A DNA stretch of 64,000 bases from Ancylobacter defluvii (GTDB lineage Bacteria; Pseudomonadota; Alphaproteobacteria; Rhizobiales; Xanthobacteraceae). Position numbers and translations under genes: made by a program. The notes below the pieces were generated by a model. It saw only the letters and a list, made by a program, of their open reading frames with translations, made no database searches and was not told where the DNA came from. Location of the stretch: assembly GCF_018390605.1 (NCBI RefSeq), contig NZ_JAHBGD010000024.1, forward strand, positions 744,001-808,000, in the 5' to 3' direction. The stretch's first letter is position 1. Every line of letters starts with the position of its first letter. Below are positions 19,201 to 25,714 of this stretch, in pieces.

Positions 19201-19844
19201 GCCTCGGCGTGCCGCAATCCAAGCAGAAGCTGATCTTCAAGGAGTTCCAGCGTCTCGACCAGGGCGCCAAGGCCGCGCGGGGCCTGGGACTGGGGCTCTC
19301 CATCGTCGAGCGCATCTCGCGGGTGCTCGACCACCCCATCGAGCTCGCCTCGCAGCCCGGACGCGGCAGCATGTTCGCCATCGAGGTGCCGAGCGCGCCG
19401 CCGATCCCGGCCGCCGCCGGGCCAGCCCCCCGCGCGACCGCCGTGCCGATCGCCGGGCTCGACGGCCTGTCGGTGCTGTGCATCGACAACGACCCGGCGA
19501 TCCTCGACGGCATGGACACGTTGCTGTCCGGCTGGGGCTGCCTCGTGCTGAAAGCCGCCGACGTGCCCGGCGCGCTTGCCATGCTGCGCGAGGCCCGCGC
19601 CCGGCCGGACGTGCTGCTGATCGACTATCATCTCGACGAGACCGACGGCATCGAGGCGACCAAGCATCTGCGCTGGAAGCTCGACCAGTCGCTGCCGGCG
19701 GTACTGATCACCGCCGACCGCTCGAAGAAGGTGCGCGACACCGCCAAGGCGACCGAGATGGAGGTGCTGAACAAGCCGGTGCGTCCGGCGGCGCTCCGCG
19801 CCCTGCTGGCGCAATGGCGCGCCATGCGGGCGGCGGCGGAGTGA
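16263..19844 (+). CDS. Hybrid sensor histidine kinase with sodium:solute symporter domain (NahK/ErcS/MxtR type)
   Basis: 1193 aa from ATG 16263 (GGAG site). Residues 1 to about 570 form a multi-helix SSF transporter-like domain, followed by a linker and a PAS domain (about 665-780). HisKA follows with FLAAASHDILQPLN (His about 833), then HATPase (NLVSNAIKYTPRG, GLGLGLSIVERIS) and a C-terminal receiver (phospho-acceptor Asp about 1121 in LLIDYHLDE). The family links uptake or sensing of small carbon compounds to phosphorelay; MxtR with its LuxR-type partner ErdR in Pseudomonas is the named parallel. The LuxR-type regulator at 20796-21467 is the probable partner, though two unrelated genes lie between. 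Confidence 0.92.
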   Translation: MLQAWVIIAVALAYIGCLFAVASYGDRRPVSSRRGRGRPAIYSLSLAVYCTSWTFFGSVGLATTQGVDFLTIYVGPILVFALGVPLLLRIVRLAKAQNITSIADFIAARYGKSQGVAAVVALVAILGSLPYIALQLKAVAISLVAMLGDFEGFGLHYPVIGDLALLVAMAMAVFAVLFGTRHIDATEHQEGLMLAVAAESIVKLVSFLAVGLFVTFVMFAGPFDLVEQAREKDVLPVLTRHFSLGDWGTMAVLSALAILMLPRQFHVAVVENTSEAEIRTAAWLFPLYLVLINIFVIPIAIAGLVAFPPGFIDGDMYVLALPMSVGAQGVALVAFVGGLSAATAMVIVETVALAVMVSNDLVMPLLVRGRRHAAEEAAADARAGGSQRIGGAPAHSDMGHKLLLVRRAAIFAILLLAYLYYRITGEAQLAQIGLLSFSAVAQFGPALLLGLVWRRGTARGAMAGIAAGVALWAYTLLVPSLADAGLIPQALLTDGPFGLSFLRPQALLGLHAAPLTHGVLWSLSINLIVFVSVSLTRQPSPIERLQASVFVEADRSTSAPSFRLWRSPVTVGELTATVSRYLGEERTRASFEGVSAMRGLSLDPGREADFQLIRYAEHLLASAIGAASSRLVLSLMLRKRTVSTKAALKLLDDASAAIQYNREILQTALDHVRQGIAVFDRDLRLVFWNRQFGEMLDLPPEVVRIGIGIDQILRVGAASGLFGPGPVEELVRERLARFARRNASFMERLAPRGVVMEVRINTMPDGGVVVTFTDITPTVEAAEALERANETLEKRVKERTRALEHLNTQLAQAKSEAEEANISKTRFLAAASHDILQPLNAARLYATSLVERAVTAENIRLAQNVDASLEAVEEILGALLDISRLDTGAMKPDLGPFRLDDIFRQLEVEFAPLAKEKGLRLTFAPTSAAVRSDRRLLRRLLQNLVSNAIKYTPRGRVLIGVRRRPRAAGGRLRIQVFDTGLGVPQSKQKLIFKEFQRLDQGAKAARGLGLGLSIVERISRVLDHPIELASQPGRGSMFAIEVPSAPPIPAAAGPAPRATAVPIAGLDGLSVLCIDNDPAILDGMDTLLSGWGCLVLKAADVPGALAMLREARARPDVLLIDYHLDETDGIEATKHLRWKLDQSLPAVLITADRSKKVRDTAKATEMEVLNKPVRPAALRALLAQWRAMRAAAE

Positions 19845-19904
19845 GGCTGCCGCCTTGCGGTTCGCGGTCTCTCCCGGGCCGCCCCATCTGGAGGAGACGC
19901 GGAG

Positions 19905-20297
19905 ATGGAACGGTTCACCGGCGGCTGCCTGTGCGGCGACGTTCGGATCGTGGCGACGGGCCAGCCCTATCGGGTCGGCCTGTGTCACTGTCTCGACTGC
20001 CGCAAGCATCATGGCGCGCTGTTTCATGCGTCGGCGATTTTCCCTCAGGACGCCGTGACGATCGCGGGGGACGCACGCGGCTATGCCGGCCGGTTCTTCT
20101 GTCCCCGCTGCGGCTCCCCCGTCTTTGCCCGCACCGGCGACGAGGTCGAGGTGAATCTCGGATCGCTGGATGCGCCGGACCAGCTGATGCCGACCTATGA
20201 ACTCTGGACGATCCGCCGCGAATCCTGGCTGCCGCCCTTTCCGCTCGCGCGGCGCTACGAGCGCGACCGCGAGGGGACGGGCCGAACGGAGGAATAG
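19905..20297 (+). CDS. GFA/CENP-V domain zinc protein
   Basis: 130 aa. The Cys pattern of the glutathione-dependent formaldehyde-activating (GFA) family is complete: GGCLCGDVR, CHCLDCRKHHG and FFCPRCGSPVFA, plus the conserved LGSLDAP segment. Family members bind two zincs; only some use S-hydroxymethylglutathione, so the substrate is open. It starts 60 bases after the kinase gene on the same strand and may share its transcript. Confidence 0.88.
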   Translation: MERFTGGCLCGDVRIVATGQPYRVGLCHCLDCRKHHGALFHASAIFPQDAVTIAGDARGYAGRFFCPRCGSPVFARTGDEVEVNLGSLDAPDQLMPTYELWTIRRESWLPPFPLARRYERDREGTGRTEE

Positions 20298-20316
20298 CGC
20301 GCGCGGAAGCCGCTCC

Positions 20317-20664
20317 TCAGGGATGCGGGGCGGGAAAGCCGTGCCGTTCGGAAAGTGCGGCGAGGATCGCGTCCTTGTCGGCGATGAAGCCGCGCCCGCT
20401 CTGTTCGCCGGTCTGATGCCGCGAGGGTCTTCCATCCGCCAGCACCAGAAGCGGCAGCGATTGGTTCGCGTCGCCCACCAGGTCGATCACCGCCTGCCGT
20501 GGGCGCGTCCAGGCGATCCGCTCGACATCGAGGCGCGCCGCCAGCAGCGGAAACGAGGCCAGCACGCCCTCGATCAGGGCGCAATGCCAGCAATAGAACA
20601 CCTGGCCGGGATAGGCCGGATCGGTGAAGCCCGGCTTCAGCAGGAACAGCGTGTCGCGTTGCAT
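20317..20664 (-). CDS. DUF3088 family protein (thioredoxin-like CxxC)
   Basis: 115 aa. I recognise the DUF3088 opening (LFLLKPGFTDPAYPGQVFYC), the CWHC pair and the RQAVIDLVGxxNQSLPLLVL core. The CxxC position and the following cis-Pro region suggest a thioredoxin-like fold. No function is established for the family. It is convergent with the GFA gene, about 20 bases apart. Confidence 0.85.
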   Translation of the reverse strand: MQRDTLFLLKPGFTDPAYPGQVFYCWHCALIEGVLASFPLLAARLDVERIAWTRPRQAVIDLVGDANQSLPLLVLADGRPSRHQTGEQSGRGFIADKDAILAALSERHGFPAPHP

Positions 20665-20795
20665 GACGAGGCTCGACGATGGAGGCGGGAGACCGGCGCG
20701 CCTCGCGCCGGCCGGCAGACCTCATGCCGGTGCGGAAACAGCACGCGGAACACGCAGGAAGTTTCGGGCGAGCGCGGCGGGCACCGGCCCCGGCC

Positions 20796-21467
20796 TCAGC
20801 CCGCCACCTGCGACCACTGCCCGGCCTCGATCCTGGCGGCGGCGATCACCGCCTGGGTGCGGCTTTCCACCCCGAGCTTCTGCAATATCGCCGAGACATG
20901 CGCCTTCACCGTCGCCTCGGAGACGCCGAGCTCATAGGCGATCTGCTTGTTCAGCAGGCCCTCGGACAGCATCATCAGCACCCGCACCTGCTGCGGGGTC
21001 AGCGTGGCCAGCCGCGCCACCAGCGCCGCCGCCTCCTTATCGCTGCCGGCGGAGAGGTCGATATCGGGCGGTGTCCAGGTGTGCCCCTCCAGCACCGCGG
21101 CGATGGCGTCGCGCATCGTCTCCACCGCGCTGGTCTTGGGGATGAAGCCGGCGGCGCCGAATTCCATGCAGTGGCGGATCACCCCCGCCTCCTCATTGGC
21201 GGAGACCACCACCACAGGAATGGCGGGGTATTGCGCGCGCAGATACATCAGCCCCGAAAAGCCGCGCACCCCCGGCATGGTGAGGTCGAGCAGCACCAGG
21301 TCGATCTCGCTCTCGCGCTCCAGCAGCGCCTGGAGGTCCTCGAAGCCGCCGGCCTCGAACAGCTCGACCTGCGGAAACTGCCGCGTCACCGCCTCGCGCA
21401 GCGCCCCGCGAAACAAGGGGTGGTCATCGGCGATGGCCAGCCTGAAACTCGTCGTACCCACCTGCAA
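20796..21467 (-). CDS. LuxR/NarL-family response regulator (ErdR-like candidate partner of the SSF kinase)
   Basis: 223 aa. It has an N-terminal receiver domain (acidic DD at 14-15, phospho-acceptor Asp61 in LVLLDLTMPG, Lys in FIPKTS). The C-terminal GerE helix-turn-helix reads LTPQQVRVLMMLSEGLLNKQ and SEATVKAHVSAILQKL. It binds DNA as a dimer after phosphorylation. The kinase at 16263-19844 is the nearest candidate donor. A tandem direct repeat about 80-110 bases upstream of the start is a possible autoregulatory site. Confidence 0.9.
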   Translation of the reverse strand: MQVGTTSFRLAIADDHPLFRGALREAVTRQFPQVELFEAGGFEDLQALLERESEIDLVLLDLTMPGVRGFSGLMYLRAQYPAIPVVVVSANEEAGVIRHCMEFGAAGFIPKTSAVETMRDAIAAVLEGHTWTPPDIDLSAGSDKEAAALVARLATLTPQQVRVLMMLSEGLLNKQIAYELGVSEATVKAHVSAILQKLGVESRTQAVIAAARIEAGQWSQVAG

Positions 21468-21547
21468 AAGGCCCTCTCGGTTTCAGCCGGCATACGCCGT
21501 TGGTCGCATATGCCGCGCCGCGATCATGGTTCGGTCGCCCCACTCAT

Positions 21548-21576
21548 GCAAGCATTACCGCGGCAAGCATTACCGC
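21548..21576. repeat. 14-bp tandem direct repeat upstream of the response regulator
   Basis: Two identical 14-mers (GCAAGCATTACCGC) at 21548-21561 and 21563-21576, offset by 15 bases. They lie 81-109 bases upstream of the regulator start. Spacing near 1.5 helical turns is compatible with protein binding. This is a candidate operator only. Confidence 0.5.
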
Positions 21577-21642
21577 CGGAGCCGATAGCGCGGCCGGCGG
21601 ATCGGCAATATCGATGTGAACATTCGTCTTCGGGGGAAAGCT

Positions 21643-22134
21643 TTAGTTGCCATCGCCGACGAATGCCACCGTCAATTCGCGCCGGTGCGGCCGGGCGCGG
21701 TGTTCGACGAGATAAATCCCCTGCCAGGTGCCGAGCCGCATGCGCCCCGCCACCACCGGGATGGTGAGATTCACCCCGGTGATCACCGCCTTCACATGGG
21801 CGGGCATGTCGTCCGGCCCCTCAAGGTCGTGCACCCAGCCGGCATCTTCGGGCGCCAGCCGGTCGAGCGCCGCGAGCAGGTCTATGCGCACGTCGGGATC
21901 GGCGTTTTCCTGGATGGTCAGCGACGCCGAGGTGTGGCGGCAGAACAGCGACACCTCGCCGTCGCCGGCGCCGATGTCGGCGAGGAACCGCGCCACCGCG
22001 CGGGTGATGTCGGTGAAGCCACGGCCCGGCGTGTCGATGGCCAGCTCGGCGCTCACCCGCCGCGTCACCGTGGTTTCGCGCGGCTCGCCCTGTCGTATCT
22101 CGGTCACGGTCCGGCCTTTCTGTGTCGGTTGCAT
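21643..22134 (-). CDS. YjbQ family protein (UPF0047, secondary thiamine-phosphate synthase-like)
   Basis: 163 aa from ATG 22134 (GGAGAG site); GTG at 22107 would give 154 aa. Family landmarks: GFTDIT, LFCRHTSASLTIQENADPDV, DDMPAHVK, and GTWQGIYLVEHR near the C-terminus. The conserved histidines are present. YjbQ of E. coli can support weak thiamine phosphate synthesis, but the physiological role is unclear. The frame stays open far upstream only because of GC bias. Confidence 0.88.
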   Translation of the reverse strand: MQPTQKGRTVTEIRQGEPRETTVTRRVSAELAIDTPGRGFTDITRAVARFLADIGAGDGEVSLFCRHTSASLTIQENADPDVRIDLLAALDRLAPEDAGWVHDLEGPDDMPAHVKAVITGVNLTIPVVAGRMRLGTWQGIYLVEHRARPHRRELTVAFVGDGN

Positions 22135-22461
22135 CTCTCGGCTCTCCGGCCTCAAAGCCCGACCGCCGTGGCGAGGCAAGGCAAAATTCCCCTCCCCGTC
22201 GCGATAAGGACGGAGAAACCGCGGTTTTCCCGGCGATCCGCCTCGCTCGCCGCTGTCCGGGCCGCCGCTCCGGACGGGGAAAACCGCCGATCGGCGCCTC
22301 GCCCGCCATTCCTTTGCTGCACTGCACTGGACGAATGGGCGCCGCTGGGTTTGGATAGGGCGGAACCGCACCGGATGCTCGTCCTCGATCCGAACCCCAA
22401 GGTCCACCTTGCGTCGGACTCGATGTCCTCGGCCAACGCCATCATGGAGCGCACCCTGCCT
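22135..22461. other. Intergenic region between yjbQ-like and hydrolase genes
   Basis: About 330 bases between divergent genes. No repeats or RNA genes seen. In-frame ATGs at 22423 and 22444 could be the true hydrolase start, which would shorten the region. Confidence 0.4.
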
Positions 22462-23466
22462 ATGGCTGCCCAGAGCTCTACGCCCGCTCCGGCCCTTCCC
22501 GGCCGCGACACGCCCACCCTCACGCTGGATCCTGCCTTGTTCGATCCGGCTTCCATCTCGCCGGAGACCCGCGCGGTCAATGCCGGCATCGTCAAGGCGC
22601 TGGGCGCGATCCCGGACCGCTGGGTATTCCCGATGGCGGTGCTGCGCAAGCTGCGGCTGGACGGCAAGGGCCCGTTCCCGCTGGCACCGGAAAGCCCCTA
22701 TGCGCGAGTCGAGGAAATCGACGGCCCGCACGGTCCGGTGTCGCTGCGCATCTATACCCCGCCGGAGGCGGCCAAGGGCGTGTATCTGCACCTGCATGGC
22801 GGCGGCTGGTGCCTCGGCTCGGCGCGCGAGAATGACGGGCTCAACCACCGCCTCGTCGAGCGCACCGGCTTCGCCGTCGTCTCGGTCGATTACCGTCTGG
22901 CGCCGGAAAATCCCTGGCCGGCGGCGCCGGACGATTGCGAGGCCGCCGCGCTGTGGCTGGTCCGCGAGGGCAAGGCCCGCTTCGGCACCGAGCGTTTCGT
23001 CATCGGCGGCGAATCGGCGGGGGCCAACCTCGCGGCGGCGACGCTGCTGCGCCTGCGCGACCGGCACGGCCTGACGCCGTTCCGCGCCGCCAATCTCAAT
23101 GCCGGCTGCTACGATCTCGGCCTCACCCCGAGCGCCCGCGGCTGGGGCGACGAGCCGCTGGTGCTCAACACCAAGGACATCAACGTCTTCGTCGGCCATT
23201 ACCTGCGCGAGTGCGGCGAGGTGGCGACGCCGGACATCTCGCCGCTGCATGGCGATCTCTCCGGCCTGCCGCCGGCGCTGTTCACCATCGGCACCCGCGA
23301 TGCGCTGCTCGACGACACGCTGTTCATGGCGCCGCGCTGGCTCGCCGCCGGTAACCGCACCGAACTCGCCATCTATCCCGGCGGCTGCCATGTCTTCATC
23401 GGCTTTCCCGGCTCGCTGGCCGACCAGGCGCTCGCCCGCATCGCCGGCTTCCTCGCCGCCAGCTGA
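22462..23466 (+). CDS. Alpha/beta hydrolase (hormone-sensitive-lipase family esterase)
   Basis: 334 aa from ATG 22462, the only start with a GGAG site; ATG 22444 or 22423 add 6 or 13 residues. The oxyanion motif HGGGWCLGS, nucleophile elbow GGESAGAN, acidic residue in GTRDALLDD and catalytic His in GGCHVFIGFP give a full HSL-type triad. It likely hydrolyses short-chain esters or lactones in the cytoplasm. Substrate unknown. Confidence 0.88.
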   Translation: MAAQSSTPAPALPGRDTPTLTLDPALFDPASISPETRAVNAGIVKALGAIPDRWVFPMAVLRKLRLDGKGPFPLAPESPYARVEEIDGPHGPVSLRIYTPPEAAKGVYLHLHGGGWCLGSARENDGLNHRLVERTGFAVVSVDYRLAPENPWPAAPDDCEAAALWLVREGKARFGTERFVIGGESAGANLAAATLLRLRDRHGLTPFRAANLNAGCYDLGLTPSARGWGDEPLVLNTKDINVFVGHYLRECGEVATPDISPLHGDLSGLPPALFTIGTRDALLDDTLFMAPRWLAAGNRTELAIYPGGCHVFIGFPGSLADQALARIAGFLAAS

Positions 23467-23522
23467 GCGGCGGGGCCGCCAGAGCAAGGCCCGCCATCGG
23501 ATAAGGCTGCGCACCCCTGCCG

Positions 23523-24029
23523 TCAGAGCTTGTCGCCCTGCGGCGGGTCGCTCCGCAGCCGCTCCATCATCTCGTAGAAGCGGCGGAACATGGCCTCCGC
23601 CTTGCGCATGGCCTCGTCCATCGCCCCATCGAAGCGCCTCTGCGCGTCGTCGGGCGGAGCCGGCGGGGCCGCGTTCGGCGCCGGATCGGGCGACGGCGCG
23701 CGCGGCGGTCCGGCAATGTCCGGCACGCCGGCGCCACCGCCGGCGGCGGCCAGCCGATCCCGCAGCCGGGTGATCTCGGCTTCCAGCGCCGCCCGTTCGT
23801 CCGGCATCGCCTCGCAGCGCCACACCCCGCTACGGCTGGCGCAGAAGCTCATCGTGCCCGAGCGGGTGTCGAGCCTGAGCACCCCGCCCTCCACCGGCTG
23901 CATGGTGAAATGCGGCGCAGTTCCAACAGCCGGCGGCGGCGATGGTGGCGTGTCGGAAGCCGCCGGCTGCGCGCGGGCGGCGGTGATCAGGGTGAGCGCC
24001 ATCAGCGCAAACAGAGCCAGGCGAAGCAT
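23523..24029 (-). CDS. Exported hypothetical protein with coiled-coil segment
   Basis: 168 aa from ATG 24029, preceded by GGAGGCCTCC. An N-terminal Sec signal (MLRLALFALMALTLITAARA) is followed by a small domain with two Cys (MSFCASRSGVWRCEAMPDER). A short coiled coil (AALEAEITRLRDRLAA), a Pro/Ala linker and a charged C-terminal helix rich in Met, Arg and Glu complete it. I do not assign a family. It starts 62 bases downstream of the isomerase gene on the same strand. Confidence 0.75.
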   Translation of the reverse strand: MLRLALFALMALTLITAARAQPAASDTPPSPPPAVGTAPHFTMQPVEGGVLRLDTRSGTMSFCASRSGVWRCEAMPDERAALEAEITRLRDRLAAAGGGAGVPDIAGPPRAPSPDPAPNAAPPAPPDDAQRRFDGAMDEAMRKAEAMFRRFYEMMERLRSDPPQGDKL

Positions 24030-24091
24030 GGAGGCCTCCGCGTTTCCGCCATCGCGGGTCCCGGTCGTCCGGCGCGCGCGCCAGTCCGTCT

Positions 24092-24712
24092 TCACGCCGC
24101 CGGTGTGAACGGCGCCCGGTTCCTCGACAACGCCGCATCGAGCAGATCGATCCGATCCTGCCCCCAGAACACCTCGCCGTCGAGCACATAGGCCGGCGAG
24201 CCGAACACATCCGCCTCCACCGCGCGGGCGCGGTTGGCGTCATACAGCGCGCCGACGCTCTCGGAGGACGCCGCCTCCAGCAGCGCCGCCGGCAGGCCGA
24301 GCTCCGCCAGTATCACCGCGAGCTGCGCCGGGTCGGCGATGTTCTCCTGGCGCTGCCACACCCCGGCCATCAGTCGCGACACCAGGGCATCGACGTCATG
24401 GCCGGCCTGCGCGGTGGCGAGCACCAGCCGGTCGGCCAGCGCGCCGTCGAACGGCCAATGCGCCGGATGCAGGTGGAACTCCAGCCCGCGCGCTTCGCGC
24501 CAGCGCTGCAGCTCGATCAGGCGGTAGCGCTGGCGGGCCGGGTGGCGCTTGGGCAGCGGCAGGCCGCCGGTCTCGGCGAACAGCCCGCCGAGCTGCACGG
24601 GATGATAGCGCAAAGTGAGCCCGTGGCGCCGCGCCACCGCGATGAAGGCGGCATGGCCGATAAACGCCCAGGGGCTGACGACGGAGAAGAAGTAGTCGAC
24701 CGAACGGCTCAT
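24092..24712 (-). CDS. 2-hydroxychromene-2-carboxylate isomerase family protein (DsbA/GST-kappa fold)
   Basis: 206 aa. It begins with the YFFSVVSPWAFIGH motif, where Ser replaces the DsbA cysteine as in HCCA isomerases. An insertion of helices follows, then the C-terminal VFGSPAYVLDGEVFWGQDRI with cis-Pro. Family enzymes use glutathione to isomerise 2-hydroxychromene-2-carboxylate in naphthalene breakdown. No other aromatic catabolism genes are near, so the in vivo substrate may differ. Confidence 0.88.
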   Translation of the reverse strand: MSRSVDYFFSVVSPWAFIGHAAFIAVARRHGLTLRYHPVQLGGLFAETGGLPLPKRHPARQRYRLIELQRWREARGLEFHLHPAHWPFDGALADRLVLATAQAGHDVDALVSRLMAGVWQRQENIADPAQLAVILAELGLPAALLEAASSESVGALYDANRARAVEADVFGSPAYVLDGEVFWGQDRIDLLDAALSRNRAPFTPAA

Positions 24713-24858
24713 CCGCGCCTCGCTGGAGCCCTTGCCGCCGGGCGAGCCCCGGAGCCGCGCAAGGCACTCGTTTCGACAGATCCGGCGGCCGGTGCGGCCG
24801 CGGCACCCCTGTTGAAGCGCAGTCGCGCCGGCGCTTCAAGTCCACCTCGAAACGAAAA

Positions 24859-24877
24859 CGGCGCCCGAGGGGCGCCG
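24859..24877 (-). terminator. Intrinsic terminator of the merR-type gene
   Basis: Perfect 8-bp stem (CGGCGCCC/GGGCGCCG) with loop GAG. On the minus strand it is followed by TTTTCGTTT, 41 bases past the regulator's stop codon. Confidence 0.8.
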
Positions 24878-24917
24878 CTTCGAAAGGCTGGTGAGGCTGG
24901 ATGCCGGCGGGCGACGC

Positions 24918-25346
24918 TCAGGCGGCGTTGCGAACCGGATAGGAGGCGATCATCTGCTTGAGTTCGCCGATGGCTTCCTCGATCTCGGCCTTCTGCTGCT
25001 CGAGCAGGCCGAGCTGATCCACGCACTTCTCGCGGGTCAGGGCGAGGCCGCTCATGGTGGCGGTGCCTTCGCGCAGGGCAACCATCGCCTTGATCTCGGC
25101 GAGGGTGAAGCCGAGCTTCTTGCCCTTCAGGATGATGGCGAGGCGGGAGCGGTCGGAGGGGGTGTAGAGGCGGGTCAGGCCCTCGCGGCGCGGGGAGAGC
25201 AGGCCCTTGTCCTCATAAAAGCGCAGGGCGCGCAGCGTCACGTCGAACTCGCGGGCGAGGTCGCCGATGGTGAAGAAGAGCGCGTCGCCCGAGGACGTGG
25301 CAGCGGTCTCGACGGCACGATCCTGCTCGTAGGAAGTGAAATCCAT
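24918..25346 (-). CDS. MerR-family transcriptional regulator
   Basis: 142 aa from ATG 25346 (AGGAGACCCGCG site). The winged helix-turn-helix (FTIGDLAREFDVTLRALRFY, EDKGLLSPRR) and second helix pair (LGFTLAEIKAMVALREG) are intact. They are followed by a coiled-coil dimerisation helix (CVDQLGLLEQQKAEIEEAI). One Cys lies at the start of that helix and no C-terminal metal-binding loop is present, so a metal effector is doubtful. It is monocistronic with its own terminator. Confidence 0.9.
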   Translation of the reverse strand: MDFTSYEQDRAVETAATSSGDALFFTIGDLAREFDVTLRALRFYEDKGLLSPRREGLTRLYTPSDRSRLAIILKGKKLGFTLAEIKAMVALREGTATMSGLALTREKCVDQLGLLEQQKAEIEEAIGELKQMIASYPVRNAA

Positions 25347-25714
25347 CGCGGGTCTCCTGGTCGGGTTAACGGGACGCAAAGGGATCGCGTCAGCAGCGTT
25401 GCCCGAATTTGTAACGACCCACCTGCCGTTAGGGGAGAAAGTAGCACCCTCCGTTAGGGAAACTTACTGTTAAATATACGTATAATTATATGATATATAT
25501 CATTAAATACGATATTACCTCTAGCGGTTTTCTTGGCGCTCCAAGGGAGGTAAAGCCACCCGGCACCCCGGCGCGGCGGTAGGAAGATGCCGGATGGCCG
25601 CGACGCATTAACCCGTCATTTACCAAGAAAAGGAACAGTCGGCGCCAAGCAGCCTCCTGCGTCGCCACGGGTGATTCTCCCGACCCGCCGACGCCTGACG
25701 CGACGGAGAAGACG
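25347..25714. other. Divergent promoter region with AT-rich island
   Basis: About 370 bases between merR and the PodJ-like gene. The stretch 25460-25520 is strikingly AT-rich (alternating TATA/ATAT runs) compared with the surroundings. It is probably the promoter zone of one or both genes. No open frame here looks real. Confidence 0.5.

Noticed and set aside
19905-20664. GFA and DUF3088 genes considered part of the two-component system
   Set aside because: They are convergent, of unrelated families, and no shared regulation is visible; adjacency alone is weak.
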